DNA of 64,000 nt from Aeromonas fluvialis (GTDB taxonomy: Bacteria; Pseudomonadota; Gammaproteobacteria; Enterobacterales; Aeromonadaceae): NCBI RefSeq assembly GCF_000819885.1, contig NZ_CDBO01000069.1:1-64000 (forward strand), given 5' to 3'. How positions within the stretch are numbered: position 1 is the first letter of the stretch; every line of letters starts with the position of its first letter. The notes under the pieces are model-generated. The model was not told the origin of the DNA. It saw only the letters and a program-made list of their open reading frames with translations, and searched no databases. This document shows, in pieces, positions 37,734 to 49,672 of this stretch. The translations under genes and the position numbers were made by a program.

Positions 37734-38549
37734 ATGGCCTTTATTCTTCCCGATCACCCTTTTGACCCGGACCAGCACGATGGCAACGCCATCGGGATCG
37801 CCGCCGCCCTCGGCTGGCACGACTCTGGCCGCCATCAACACAGGCGCCATCAGCTGCTATTCGCCCAGGCCGGCTGTATGACCATTGAGCTGGACAATCA
37901 AGTATGCCTGCTTCCGCCGACGCGGGCCGCCTGGCTGCCGGCAGATCTGCCCCATCGGGTGCTGATGCGCGGGGTAGTGGCTTATCGCTCCCTCTATTTC
38001 AAACCCGCCCCCGGATTGCCGGTCGAGATGGCAGTGCTGGCGGTCAACCCGCTGCTGCGGGAGATCATCGAGCGGATGGTGCTCTGGCCGTGGGACAAGC
38101 CGGAGGTGGAACAACATTGCACGCTGGCGCTGTTGCAGGAGGAGCTGGCGCAAGCGCCGCGGGAGTCGTGGCAGTTGCCGCTACCGAGCGATACCAGACT
38201 GGGCGACTGGCTACAGCAGTTGAAACGGGGGGATACCCTGCCCGATCGGCTCAACCGGCTGGCCGAACGGGTGGGTGCCAGTGACAAGACCATTGGCCGC
38301 ATCTTCATGCGGGAGACCGGCATGAGCTATCAGTCGTGGCGTCAGCAGTGGCGGCTGTTACGCGCCATGGAGCTGCTGGCAGAAAGCGAGTCCATCAGCC
38401 GGATTGCCGCTGCACTGGAGTTCGCCAGCGACAGTGCCTTCATCAGCTTCTTCAAACAACATACGGGACAGACACCCCTGCGCTACCTTAGCTCTCGGGA
38501 TGAGTCGCCACAGCCTCCACCACCAGGGTATCCAGCGCCAGCGGCTTGA
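37734..38549 (+). CDS. AraC-family transcriptional regulator
   Basis: The 271-residue protein has an N-terminal cupin (HQHRRHQLLFAQAGCMTIELDNQVCLLPPTRAAWLPADLPH) and two C-terminal HTH units (LAERVGASDKTIGRIFMRETGMSYQSWRQQWRLLRAMELL and ISRIAAALEFASDSAFISFFKQHTGQTPLRY). It likely controls the divergent MFS gene. Its 3' end overlaps a small minus-strand ORF. Confidence 0.88.
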   Translation: MAFILPDHPFDPDQHDGNAIGIAAALGWHDSGRHQHRRHQLLFAQAGCMTIELDNQVCLLPPTRAAWLPADLPHRVLMRGVVAYRSLYFKPAPGLPVEMAVLAVNPLLREIIERMVLWPWDKPEVEQHCTLALLQEELAQAPRESWQLPLPSDTRLGDWLQQLKRGDTLPDRLNRLAERVGASDKTIGRIFMRETGMSYQSWRQQWRLLRAMELLAESESISRIAAALEFASDSAFISFFKQHTGQTPLRYLSSRDESPQPPPPGYPAPAA

Positions 38550-38718
38550 GATTGTGCAGCGCATCCTGCACCACGGCGTGGGATGCCTGTTGCAACTCGC
38601 TCTGCACAGCCTGCTCCAGCTGGGCACTCTCCAGCTCGGGCCGCGGGTTTTCGTTGGCCATCACGTTCAGGCTCAGGGCACTGTTGGTGCTTTTAACCAC
38701 ACTTGATTTTTGCACCAT
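38488..38718 (-). CDS. Hypothetical small protein
   Basis: A minus-strand ORF encodes about 76 residues from the ATG at 38718 (MVQKSSVVKSTNSALSLNVMANENPRPELESAQ...), or 88 from a GTG at 38754. The body is an amphipathic helical stretch rich in Gln/Glu/Ala. A parS-like site lies exactly at its start region. It overlaps the AraC gene end by 62 bp. No family recognised; it may be real because the frame is clean and short. Confidence 0.4.
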   Translation of the reverse strand: MVQKSSVVKSTNSALSLNVMANENPRPELESAQLEQAVQSELQQASHAVVQDALHNLKPLALDTLVVEAVATHPES

Positions 38719-38733
38719 GTTCCACGTGAAACG
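38718..38733. promoter_or_regulatory. parS-like site 2
   Basis: TGTTCCACGTGAAACG, matching the ParB site consensus with the central CACGTG core intact. It lies between the small ORF and avtA. Confidence 0.75.
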
Positions 38734-38814
38734 TCTCATCTTTTTGATCGACACCCGCTTTTAAACTGAGCTATGGTGCTACCTCTTCGTAACTGACTCT
38801 GGATCTGTCACCGA

Positions 38815-40065
38815 ATGGAATTTTCCTCTTTCGGCGAGAAGTTCACTCGCCATGCCGGTATTACCCAACTCATGGATGACCTCAATCAGGGGCTGACCAA
38901 TCCGGACGCCATCATGCTGGGTGGCGGCAATCCGGCCCCGATACCTGCCATGCTGGAACGCTTTCAGGCCGAGGCCAAGAGCCTGCTCGACAACGGCGAG
39001 CTGGTCAAAGCGATGGTCAACTACGATGGCCCGCAGGGCAAAGACAGATTCACCAAGGCGCTGGCCGCCCTGCTCAGCAAGGAGCTGGGATGGGATATCT
39101 CGGCCCGCAATATCGCCCTGACCAACGGCAGCCAGAATGCCTTTTTCTATCTGTTCAACCTGCTGGCCGGTGAATTTGCCGATGGCCGCAAGAAGAAGGT
39201 ACTGTTCCCGCTCGCCCCCGAATACATCGGCTATGCCGACTCGGCGCTCGCCGACGACTACTTCGTGGCCTACAAGCCCACCATCGAGAAGCTGCCCGAT
39301 GGCCAGTTTAAATACCATGTGGATTTCGAGAGCCTGCAGGTAGGTGACGATATCGGAGTGATCTGCGTCTCCCGCCCGACCAACCCCACCGGCAACGTGC
39401 TGACCGACGAAGAGATCGAACACCTCGACCAGATCGCCCGCGACAAGGGAATCCCGCTGCTGATCGACAATGCCTACGGCGTCCCCTTCCCGGGCATTAT
39501 CTTCAGCGAGGCCAAACCGTTCTGGAATGCCAACACCATCCTCTGCATGAGCCTCTCCAAGCTGGGCCTGCCAGGCACCCGCTGCGGCATCGTCATCGCC
39601 GACGAGAAGATCATCCAGGCCATCACCAACCTGAGCGGCATCATCAATCTGGCACCGGGCAGTCTGGGTCCCGCCATCACCATCCCGATGATTGAGAGCG
39701 GCGAGATCATCACCCTCAGCGAACAGGTGGTGAAACCCTTCTATCAGCAAAAGGCGGAGCTGGCGGTGCAGCTGCTGCGCGAAGCGATCCCCGACCCACG
39801 CTTCCACATTCACAAGCCAGAAGGCGCCCTCTTCCTCTGGCTCTGGTTTGAAGGCTTGCCGATCCACTGTCAGGAGCTGTACGAGCGACTGAAGGCGAAG
39901 AACCTGCTGATCGTACCGGGGCATTACTTCTTCCCCGGTATCGATGACCCGGAGTGGCGCCACAGTCAGGAGTGCATCCGCCTCAACTACTCCCAGAGCG
40001 AGGAGCTGGTACGCCGTGGCATCGCCATTCTGGCCGACGAGATCAACACCCTCTACGCTGGTTAA
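38815..40065 (+). CDS. avtA: Valine-pyruvate aminotransferase
   Basis: AvtA interconverts valine plus pyruvate with alpha-ketoisovalerate plus alanine. The 416-residue fold-type I PLP enzyme shows SRPTNPTGNVLTDEEI, LLIDNAYGVPFPGI and the PLP-lysine region ILCMSLSKLGLPGTRCG. Length and sequence match E. coli AvtA. A clean terminator follows. Confidence 0.93.
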   Translation: MEFSSFGEKFTRHAGITQLMDDLNQGLTNPDAIMLGGGNPAPIPAMLERFQAEAKSLLDNGELVKAMVNYDGPQGKDRFTKALAALLSKELGWDISARNIALTNGSQNAFFYLFNLLAGEFADGRKKKVLFPLAPEYIGYADSALADDYFVAYKPTIEKLPDGQFKYHVDFESLQVGDDIGVICVSRPTNPTGNVLTDEEIEHLDQIARDKGIPLLIDNAYGVPFPGIIFSEAKPFWNANTILCMSLSKLGLPGTRCGIVIADEKIIQAITNLSGIINLAPGSLGPAITIPMIESGEIITLSEQVVKPFYQQKAELAVQLLREAIPDPRFHIHKPEGALFLWLWFEGLPIHCQELYERLKAKNLLIVPGHYFFPGIDDPEWRHSQECIRLNYSQSEELVRRGIAILADEINTLYAG

Positions 40066-40089
40066 TTCAATCCAGCAATACAAAAACAG

Positions 40090-40120
40090 AAAGGCCTGCA
40101 GATGCAGGCCTTTGTTGTTT
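40090..40120 (+). terminator. Terminator between avtA and ibpB
   Basis: AAAGGCCTGCA and TGCAGGCCTTT pair with a two-base loop, followed by GTTGTTT. It may serve both convergent genes. Confidence 0.8.
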
Positions 40121-40137
40121 ATCGCGATCCGGTTTGC

Positions 40138-40578
40138 TTAGCCGGGCAGCGCCAGCTGCTCGGGTTTACCGATGGGGATGGCGCGGGGCTTGAGCACCTC
40201 CGGCAACTCGCGAGCCAGATCGATGGTCAACAGACCATGCTCCAGCTTGGCGCCCTGCACTTCCACATGCTGGCTCAGCTTGAAGGCGAGCTCGAAGTCA
40301 CGCTCGGCAATCCCCTGATGGAGGAACTGACGCTCACCGGCCGCAGCCCCTTTGCGCCCCTTCACCTTGAGGGTGCCGTTTTCGGTCTCCAGCTCCAGCT
40401 CTTCGCGCTCGAAGCCAGCCACGGCGACCGTGATGCGATAGCCATCCTGATCGCGCTTTTCAATGTTGTACGGGGGGTAAGCGGCGGTCTTCTGCTCGAA
40501 CAGACCTTCCAGCTCACGGGCCATCCGCTCGAAGCCGACGGCGTTGGAATAGAGATGAGAAAAATCGAGGTTACGCAT
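40138..40578 (-). CDS. ibpB: Small heat-shock protein (second ibp gene)
   Basis: The 146-residue alpha-crystallin protein begins MRNLDFSHLYSNAVGFERMARELEG and has YNIEKRDQDGYRITVAVAGFEREELELE, GIAERDFELAFKLSQHVEVQGAKLEHGLLTIDLAREL and the C-terminal I-x-I-like motif AIPIG. It holds unfolded proteins for DnaK/ClpB. It is downstream of the paralogue at 40670 and probably co-transcribed from the same sigma-32 promoter. Confidence 0.92.
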   Translation of the reverse strand: MRNLDFSHLYSNAVGFERMARELEGLFEQKTAAYPPYNIEKRDQDGYRITVAVAGFEREELELETENGTLKVKGRKGAAAGERQFLHQGIAERDFELAFKLSQHVEVQGAKLEHGLLTIDLARELPEVLKPRAIPIGKPEQLALPG

Positions 40579-40584
40579 AATCCT

Positions 40585-40601
40585 ATCCTTCTAATAAGCA
40601 A
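40585..40601 (-). promoter_or_regulatory. ROSE-like RNA thermometer before ibpB
   Basis: On the minus strand TTGCTT (40596-40601) can pair with the Shine-Dalgarno AAGGAT (40585-40590), with a G-G mismatch between flanking pairs. UUGCU facing AGGA with an opposed G-G is the hallmark of ROSE elements. The start codon lies seven bases on. Confidence 0.6.
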
Positions 40602-40669
40602 CAGGTTCAACTCTCCACAGGCCCGTCATCGGCACCCGGGAAATTTTAAAATTTCAGTGAGTTCGGCTA

Positions 40670-41083
40670 TCAGCCGTTAATCTCAATCTTGCGCGGCTTC
40701 ATCGCCTCGGGCACTTCACGCACCAGCTCGATGTGCAGCAAGCCGTTTTTCAGGTCGGCCCCTTTAACCCGCACATAGTCGGCCAGCTGGAAGCGGCGCT
40801 CGAAACCACGTTCGGCGATCCCCTGATAGAGATAGTTGCGCCCGGTGTCGGCCTGCTTGTTGCCCTTCACCGTCAACAGATTTTCCTGGAAGCTCAGCTC
40901 CAGCTCTTCCTGGGTAAAGCCCGCCACCGCCATGCTGATGCGGTAGTCGTTGTCACCCAACTGCTCGATGTTGTAGGGGGGATAACCGGCATTGCCATTG
41001 CTGGCCGCAGATTCGATGAGATTGGCCAGACGATCGAAACCGATGGCAGAACGATAGAGCGGAGAAAAGTCGATAGAACGCAT
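40670..41083 (-). CDS. ibpA: Small heat-shock protein (first ibp gene)
   Basis: The 137-residue alpha-crystallin protein opens [24 protein letters not shown] and contains [29 protein letters not shown] and [48 protein letters not shown]. It is closer to E. coli IbpA than its neighbour. It follows a near-perfect sigma-32 promoter, and a thermometer-like hairpin masks its ribosome-binding site. Confidence 0.93.
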   Translation of the reverse strand: MRSIDFSPLYRSAIGFDRLANLIESAASNGNAGYPPYNIEQLGDNDYRISMAVAGFTQEELELSFQENLLTVKGNKQADTGRNYLYQGIAERGFERRFQLADYVRVKGADLKNGLLHIELVREVPEAMKPRKIEING

Positions 41084-41087
41084 AGTA

Positions 41088-41108
41088 TTACCCTCATGTG
41101 AGCGATAA
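41088..41108 (-). promoter_or_regulatory. ROSE-like RNA thermometer before ibpA
   Basis: The minus-strand leader ends TATCGCTC-ACAT-GAGGG: the Shine-Dalgarno GAGGG pairs with CGCTC, again with one G facing G. The stem is short and would open on heating, as in E. coli ibpA. Confidence 0.55.
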
Positions 41109-41179
41109 CGGATTGTTTGCCCTCCTGATGGACAGGCGCCTGGTCGAAACCTCTGTCGAGCGTTCCGGCCTTGTTACCT

Positions 41180-41207
41180 ATATAGGGGCTCACGTTTTCC
41201 TTTCAAG
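41180..41207 (-). promoter_or_regulatory. Sigma-32 heat-shock promoter of ibpA-ibpB
   Basis: On the minus strand CTTGAAA (41201-41207) and CCCCTATAT (41180-41188) are 12 bp apart, an almost perfect RpoH promoter. The leader to ibpA is about 90 nt. Confidence 0.88.
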
Positions 41208-41362
41208 GGGATTTTTTCAAATTTTTTAAATGGCCGCGCCGGTCTGTGAACATCAACCTGTTGGCCCGATAGTGATGATAATCGACCCGTGGGCCACTGA
41301 TGGCAATTCGCTCCGCACCCCATAATTGGTTGCATATCCACCAGCCAACATGGAGCCACCCC

Positions 41363-42133
41363 ATGAAAATTACCCAGGTTCGCAACGCCACCCTGCTGCT
41401 CGACTATGCCGGCACCCGCTTTCTGATCGACCCCATGCTCTCTGCCAAGGGGGCCTTCCCCGGCTTTGAGGGCACCGCCAACAGCCATCTGCGCAATCCG
41501 CTGGTCGAGCTGCCGCTGCCGATCGATGAGCTGGTCGATGTGGATGCCGTTATCGTCACCCACGACCATCCCGACCACTGGGATGACGCCGCCAGAGCGC
41601 TAATCCCCAAACATCTGCCGCTCTTGGTACAACATCAGAAAGATGCCGATGCCATTCGTGCCAGTGGCTTTGAGGATGTGTGCCTGCTGAGCGACCAGCC
41701 CGAGTTTGCCGGCATTCGCCTGCAGCAGACCGGTGGCCAGCACGGCAGCGATCAACTGATGGCGGTACTGGGCGAGCGAATGGGAGAGGTATGCGGTGTG
41801 GTCTTCTCCCACCCCGATGAGCAGTGCCTCTATCTGGCCGGTGATACCATCTGGCATCCCCGGGTCGAGCAAGCCCTGCAACAGCATCAGCCCGAGGTCA
41901 TCATCCTCAACTGCGGCGATGCACAGGTGCCCGGGCTAGGTTCCATCATCATGGGCAAGGGAGATGTCGCTGCCGTTTATCAGGCCGCACCGCAGGCCAC
42001 GCTGATCGCTAGCCATATGGAGGCGGTCAACCACGCCGTGCTGTCGCGCCAGGAGCTGCGCGACTATCTGGCGGAACGGGGCATGACGGATCGGGTACGG
42101 GTGCCGCAAGATGGCGAGGTGATATCGCTGTGA
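41363..42133 (+). CDS. MBL-fold metallohydrolase
   Basis: The 256-residue protein has a metallo-beta-lactamase fold of the UlaG/YtkL-like type: NATLLLDYAGTRFLIDPML, VIVTHDHPDHWDD (metal motif HxHxDH-like: THDHPDHW), LAGDTIWHP and SHMEAVNH. Function within the family (lactonase, phosphodiesterase or other) is not evident. ATG at 41363 with GGAG upstream. It precedes a GlxA-like regulator that could control it. Confidence 0.85.
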   Translation: MKITQVRNATLLLDYAGTRFLIDPMLSAKGAFPGFEGTANSHLRNPLVELPLPIDELVDVDAVIVTHDHPDHWDDAARALIPKHLPLLVQHQKDADAIRASGFEDVCLLSDQPEFAGIRLQQTGGQHGSDQLMAVLGERMGEVCGVVFSHPDEQCLYLAGDTIWHPRVEQALQQHQPEVIILNCGDAQVPGLGSIIMGKGDVAAVYQAAPQATLIASHMEAVNHAVLSRQELRDYLAERGMTDRVRVPQDGEVISL

Positions 42134-42224
42134 TCCGCAGGAGGGCCAAGCCAGACATGGCCCTTCGGCTTTCACAGCCTGACGTTTATGATGAGTGGTC
42201 TGCGCGCAGAGAGGAGCCAACATA

Positions 42225-43184
42225 ATGCCCACCCCGATCGTTGCCGTGGTGACCTTCGATCACTTCAGCCCTTTTCACTGCGCCGTCCCCTGCCTCATCT
42301 TCGGCGACATCCTGCCGGGCCAGCCGCTGTTCGAGCTCAAGATCTGCTGCGGTGATGGCAACCATCATTCACACTCGGCGCAAGGCTTCACCATTCAGGC
42401 TCCCCATGGGCTGGAGGTGCTGGCCGAGGTGGAGATCATCGTTATTCCCTTCTGGCACGATCCGGCTGCACGACCACCAGCACAGCTGCTCGATGCCCTG
42501 ATTGCCGCCAGTGCCAGAGGTGCCCGACTGGTCGGGCTCTGTCTCGGTACCTATGTGCTCGCCTACGCCGGCCTGCTCAATGGTCGCAAGGCATCGACCC
42601 ACTGGGAGTACGAACAGGATTTCTGCCGCCGCTTTCCCTGCGTGCAGCTCGATACCAACGCCCTCTATGTGGATGACGAAGGGCTGGTCACCTCGGCAGG
42701 CACCGCCGCCGGGTTGGACTGCTGCCTCTATCTGGTGCGCCAGTACCACGGCTCGGCCATCGCCAACAAGGTGGCGCGGCGGCTGGTGATCCCGCCCCAC
42801 CGGGAAGGGGGTCAGGCCCAGTTTATCGAGCAGCCGGTGCCCGCCTCCACCCGCGATGTCCGGATGAACCAGTTGCTCGATCAACTGCGTGCCCATCTGG
42901 CCGAACCCCATACTTTGGATTCTCTGGCGGCCCACACCCTGATGAGCCGACGCACCTTTACCCGCCGCTTTCATCAGGCAACCGGCCTCTCGGTGGGTGA
43001 ATGGCTGCTGGCAGAACGGCTCAGGCGCAGTCAGGAGTTGCTGGAAGTGAGCGGTCATTCCATCGACCGCATCGCCGAGCTGGTTGGCTTCAAGAGTGCC
43101 ACCTCCCTGCGCAATCACTTCCGTGCCCGCTTTGCCATCTCCCCCAGCGAGTGGCGACGATCTTTTCGTGACCAGAACTTCTGA
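42225..43184 (+). CDS. GlxA-family AraC regulator with DJ-1/PfpI-like domain
   Basis: The 319-residue protein fuses a DJ-1/PfpI-like domain (about 1-170, with GARLVGLCLGTYVLAYAGLLNGRKASTHW, the nucleophile-elbow Cys in place) to two AraC HTH units (LDSLAAHTLMSRRTFTRRFHQATGLSVGEWLLAERLRRSQELL and IDRIAELVGFKSATSLRNHFRARF). GAGGAG precedes the ATG. Target unknown. Confidence 0.88.
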   Translation: MPTPIVAVVTFDHFSPFHCAVPCLIFGDILPGQPLFELKICCGDGNHHSHSAQGFTIQAPHGLEVLAEVEIIVIPFWHDPAARPPAQLLDALIAASARGARLVGLCLGTYVLAYAGLLNGRKASTHWEYEQDFCRRFPCVQLDTNALYVDDEGLVTSAGTAAGLDCCLYLVRQYHGSAIANKVARRLVIPPHREGGQAQFIEQPVPASTRDVRMNQLLDQLRAHLAEPHTLDSLAAHTLMSRRTFTRRFHQATGLSVGEWLLAERLRRSQELLEVSGHSIDRIAELVGFKSATSLRNHFRARFAISPSEWRRSFRDQNF

Positions 43185-43197
43185 TGCCCATATTCGA

Positions 43198-43213
43198 TGT
43201 TTCACGTGGAACG
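43198..43213. promoter_or_regulatory. parS-like site 3
   Basis: TGTTTCACGTGGAACG, the same 16-mer as site 1, lies between the GlxA-like gene and the gyrB terminator. Confidence 0.78.
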
Positions 43214-43237
43214 TGCCATTTCCCCGCCCCTGAAAAC

Positions 43238-43264
43238 GAAAAAAGCCGCTCACAGGGAGCGGCA
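43238..43264 (-). terminator. Terminator of the dnaA-dnaN-recF-gyrB cluster
   Basis: GCCGCTC and GAGCGGC pair around five bases; on the minus strand the stem is followed by six T residues (43239-43244). Confidence 0.85.
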
Positions 43265-43289
43265 TTTTATATCGAGCTGACTGCGTCGA

Positions 43290-46801
<3,512 letters not shown>

Positions 46802-46803
46802 GA

Positions 46804-47907
46804 CTAGATCCGCATCGGCATCACCACGTACTGAGCATCCTGATGGTCAAAATCCTCAATAATGGCACTGCTGATGGAATCGCTAAGGCTAATCCGAATT
46901 TGGTCACATTTTAACGTATTCAGCACGTCGAGCACATAAGAGACGTTAAAGCCGATCTCCATCTCGCCAGCGGCATATTGTACGTCAAGCAGCTCTTCGG
47001 CTTCTTCCTGTTCCGGGTTGTTGGCGGTGATGCGCAGCAGGTTTTCCTGCAGATTGAGACGCACCCCACGGAATTTCTCGTTGGAGAGGATGGCGGCGCG
47101 GGCAAACGCCTGACGCAGATCCTCACGACCGGCGATCAGGGCCTTGTCACTGTTGCGCGGAATGACCCGACGCCAGTCCGGGAAGCGGCCATCCACCAGC
47201 TTGGAGGTGAAGATGAAACCGTCGAGGGCGGCGCGCAGGTTGCTGCGGCCAATCTGCAGCCGCACCGGCTTGTCTTCCGCTTCCAGCAAACGCACCAGCT
47301 CCAGCACCCCTTTGCGCGGCAGGATGACCTGATGATCGGGCAGCGATTCCCCTACTACCTCGCGGCGGCAGGTAGCCAGACGGTGACCGTCGGTCGCCAC
47401 GGTGCGCAGACCGTGACCTTCGCTCTCGAATAGCATGCCGTTCAGGTAGTAACGCACATCCTGGCTGGCCATGGAGAACTGGGTCGCATCGATCAGCTTT
47501 TTCAGCTCCAGCTGGCTGATATCGAACTCGAGGACGGATTCCCAATCCTCAATGTTCGGGTATTCGGTCGCCGGCAGGGTCGAGAGGTTGAAACGGGAGC
47601 GACCGGACCGGATGATCAGGCGCTCTCCTTCGGTATTGAGCCGGATCTCGGCGCCTTCCGGCAGACCACGGCAGATATCCAGCAGCTTGCGCGCCGGTAC
47701 TGTGGTGCGGCCATCTTCACTGGCCCCGTTCAGATAGACCTGACCGATCATCTCGACTTCGAGATCGGTACCGGTCAGTGACAGCAGACCGTTGCTGACA
47801 ACAAGCAGCACATTGCCGAGGATCGGCAGGGTCGGTCGGCCACCGAGGGCGCCGGACACCAGTTGCAGAGGACGTAACAGGGCCTCACGGCTAATTTCGA
47901 GCTGCAT
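46804..47907 (-). CDS. dnaN: DNA polymerase III beta sliding clamp
   Basis: The 367-residue clamp has three repeated domains, opening MQLEISREALLRPLQLVSGALGGRPTLPILGNVLL and closing YVVMPMRI, the universal clamp C-terminus. It tethers polymerase III and recruits partners. It follows dnaA; the gap contains a tandem duplication that created a 14-codon ORF. Confidence 0.98.
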   Translation of the reverse strand: MQLEISREALLRPLQLVSGALGGRPTLPILGNVLLVVSNGLLSLTGTDLEVEMIGQVYLNGASEDGRTTVPARKLLDICRGLPEGAEIRLNTEGERLIIRSGRSRFNLSTLPATEYPNIEDWESVLEFDISQLELKKLIDATQFSMASQDVRYYLNGMLFESEGHGLRTVATDGHRLATCRREVVGESLPDHQVILPRKGVLELVRLLEAEDKPVRLQIGRSNLRAALDGFIFTSKLVDGRFPDWRRVIPRNSDKALIAGREDLRQAFARAAILSNEKFRGVRLNLQENLLRITANNPEQEEAEELLDVQYAAGEMEIGFNVSYVLDVLNTLKCDQIRISLSDSISSAIIEDFDHQDAQYVVMPMRI

Positions 47908-48033
47908 CTGTGCTCTCCGTTGTGATTAGGAGGAAACGATTCGGATCAGGTTGGAATATTCGCGCTGCATCTGTCCACTCGGTTCCGTTATCAGGAAGAA
48001 AGGGTACGGATCAGGTTGGAATAGTCCTCCTTG
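47902..48033. repeat. Imperfect 63-65-bp tandem duplication at the dnaA-dnaN junction
   Basis: CTGCATCTGT at 47902 recurs at 47965, and CGGATCAGGTTGGAATA at 47942 recurs at 48007. Read on the minus strand, each unit spans the end of dnaA (...YSNLIR...SS stop), the spacer and the first codons of dnaN. The two copies have diverged outside these blocks. Confidence 0.8.
47926..47970 (-). CDS. Chimeric 14-codon ORF between dnaA and dnaN
   Basis: The ORF reads MQREYSNLIRIVSS: its start copies the dnaN start (MQ-E) and its end copies the DnaA C-terminus ([11 protein letters not shown]). It is the by-product of the tandem duplication. Whether it is translated or couples dnaN translation to dnaA is unknown. 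Confidence 0.4.
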   Translation of the reverse strand: MQREYSNLIRIVSS

Positions 48034-49361
48034 ATGTCGTGACTCTCCTCCTTCAACTGCTCGATCTTGCGGCAAGCATGAAGAACGGTTGTGTGGTCAC
48101 GGCCACCAAAGGCATCACCTATCTCCGGCAAACTGTGGTTGGTCAGCTCCTTGGCCAGTGCCATCGCCAGCTGGCGCGGACGGGCCACTGAGCGGGAACG
48201 CCGCTTGGAGAGCAGATCCGCCAGCTTGATCTTGTAGTACTCCGCCACTGTCTTCTGGATATTGTCGATGGTGACCAGCTTCTCCTGCAGTGCCAACAGG
48301 TCGCGCAGCGCTTCGCGCACGAAATCGATGTTGATGGCACGACCGGTGAAATTGGCGTTGGCGATCACCCGGTTGAGGGCGCCTTCCAGTTCACGGACGT
48401 TGGATCGCAGACGTTTGGCAATGAAGAAGGCCACTTCGTCCGGCAGATGGATCTGGTTCTCGTCTGCCTTGCGCATCAGGATCGCGACGCGGGTCTCCAG
48501 CTCCGGCGGTTCGATCGCCACGGTCAGGCCCCAGCCGAAGCGGGACTTGAGGCGATCCTCGACACCGTTGATCTCCTTCGGATAGCGATCCGAGGTCAGG
48601 ATGATCTGCTGGTTACCTTCCAGCAAGGCATTGAAGGTATGGAAGAACTCCTCCTGGGAGCGCTCCTTGTTGGCGAAAAACTGGATGTCATCGATGAGCA
48701 GAGCATCGACGCTGCGGTAGTAACGCTTGAACTCTTCTATGGCGTTGTTTTGCAGCGCTTTCACCATGTCCTGAACAAACCGCTCGGAGTGCATATAGAT
48801 GACTTTGGCATCTTTTTTACTCTCCTTGATGGCATTGCCAACGGCGTGCAACAGGTGGGTTTTACCAAGGCCGGTGCCGCCATAGAGGAACAGAGGGTTG
48901 TAAGCACCACCCGGATTGTCCGCTACCTGACGGGCAGCCGCACGCGCCAACTGGTTGGACTTACCCTCGACGAAATTCTCGAAGGTATAGTTCACGTTGG
49001 TGTTGCTCTTGTGGTTCGGCTCGGGCTTGGCTTCAGCCTTGCTTTCCCAGCTCTTCTGCAAGTTATTCACAGGCGCGGCACCCTGTACCGGCGCTCTGGC
49101 GACAGCAACAGGATGGGGACGATTGCCTATATCAAAACGCAGGGCGGGGCCGTCGACCCCGCAGAGTTCGTTGATGATGCCGTTAACCCGGATGAGATAC
49201 TTGTCTCGTACCCAGTCCAGAACAAAGCGATTCGGTGCATACAGGGTCAGAGTATTGTCACTCAACTCCGCTTGAAGCGGCCGGATCCACATGCTGAATT
49301 CTGCCGAGGGCAACTCATCTTGCAGCCGGTTAAGGCACTGCTGCCATAGCGAAGCAGTCAC
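47991..49361 (-). CDS. dnaA: Chromosomal replication initiator protein DnaA
   Basis: The 456-residue protein starts at GTG and has domain I ([25 protein letters not shown]), the AAA+ Walker [17 protein letters not shown] and Walker [14 protein letters not shown], and the domain IV box-binding helix [18 protein letters not shown]. It melts oriC and regulates its own promoter. Genes dnaA-dnaN-recF-gyrB are collinear. Confidence 0.98.
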   Translation of the reverse strand: MTASLWQQCLNRLQDELPSAEFSMWIRPLQAELSDNTLTLYAPNRFVLDWVRDKYLIRVNGIINELCGVDGPALRFDIGNRPHPVAVARAPVQGAAPVNNLQKSWESKAEAKPEPNHKSNTNVNYTFENFVEGKSNQLARAAARQVADNPGGAYNPLFLYGGTGLGKTHLLHAVGNAIKESKKDAKVIYMHSERFVQDMVKALQNNAIEEFKRYYRSVDALLIDDIQFFANKERSQEEFFHTFNALLEGNQQIILTSDRYPKEINGVEDRLKSRFGWGLTVAIEPPELETRVAILMRKADENQIHLPDEVAFFIAKRLRSNVRELEGALNRVIANANFTGRAINIDFVREALRDLLALQEKLVTIDNIQKTVAEYYKIKLADLLSKRRSRSVARPRQLAMALAKELTNHSLPEIGDAFGGRDHTTVLHACRKIEQLKEESHDIKEDYSNLIRTLSS

Positions 49362-49672
49362 TCTAAACTCCTGTCGATTGATTAACTAAAGACCGGCTAT
49401 TCTACGTTTTTAGCCGCCGGATCTCCAGCCATCGCCCGGTGGATCCAGCAAATAAGATCCTTGACTTTCAAGGATCCAGCGCCTTTGGATCGGATTTCAT
49501 CCCCAAAGTTACCCACAGCCTGATCCCCCGTCCGGATTGGTTGATCCCGTGCTTATCTCCTGTTATTTCATATAACTAAATGTAATTTATTTTTTAAATT
49601 TTATTCCAATAACATCAAGGCCAAACCAGTTATTACAACTACAAATACAAGACATTGAGAGAGAGAAACACC
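49362..49672. promoter_or_regulatory. dnaA upstream region with GATC cluster and DnaA-box-like site
   Basis: Seven GATC sites lie in 127 bp (49420, 49442, 49456, 49473, 49488, 49522, 49543), which suits Dam methylation and SeqA binding, as at the E. coli dnaA promoter. A 9-bp inverted repeat GATCCTTGA-CTT-TCAAGGATC spans 49456-49476. TTACCCACA (49509-49517) differs from a consensus DnaA box by one base. The right part (49560-49655) is A/T rich. Only one box is seen, so this looks like an autoregulated promoter rather than oriC. Confidence 0.65.

Noticed and set aside
49362-49672. oriC directly upstream of dnaA
   Set aside because: Only one near-consensus DnaA box despite the GATC cluster and an A/T-rich flank. 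It fits an autoregulated dnaA promoter better.
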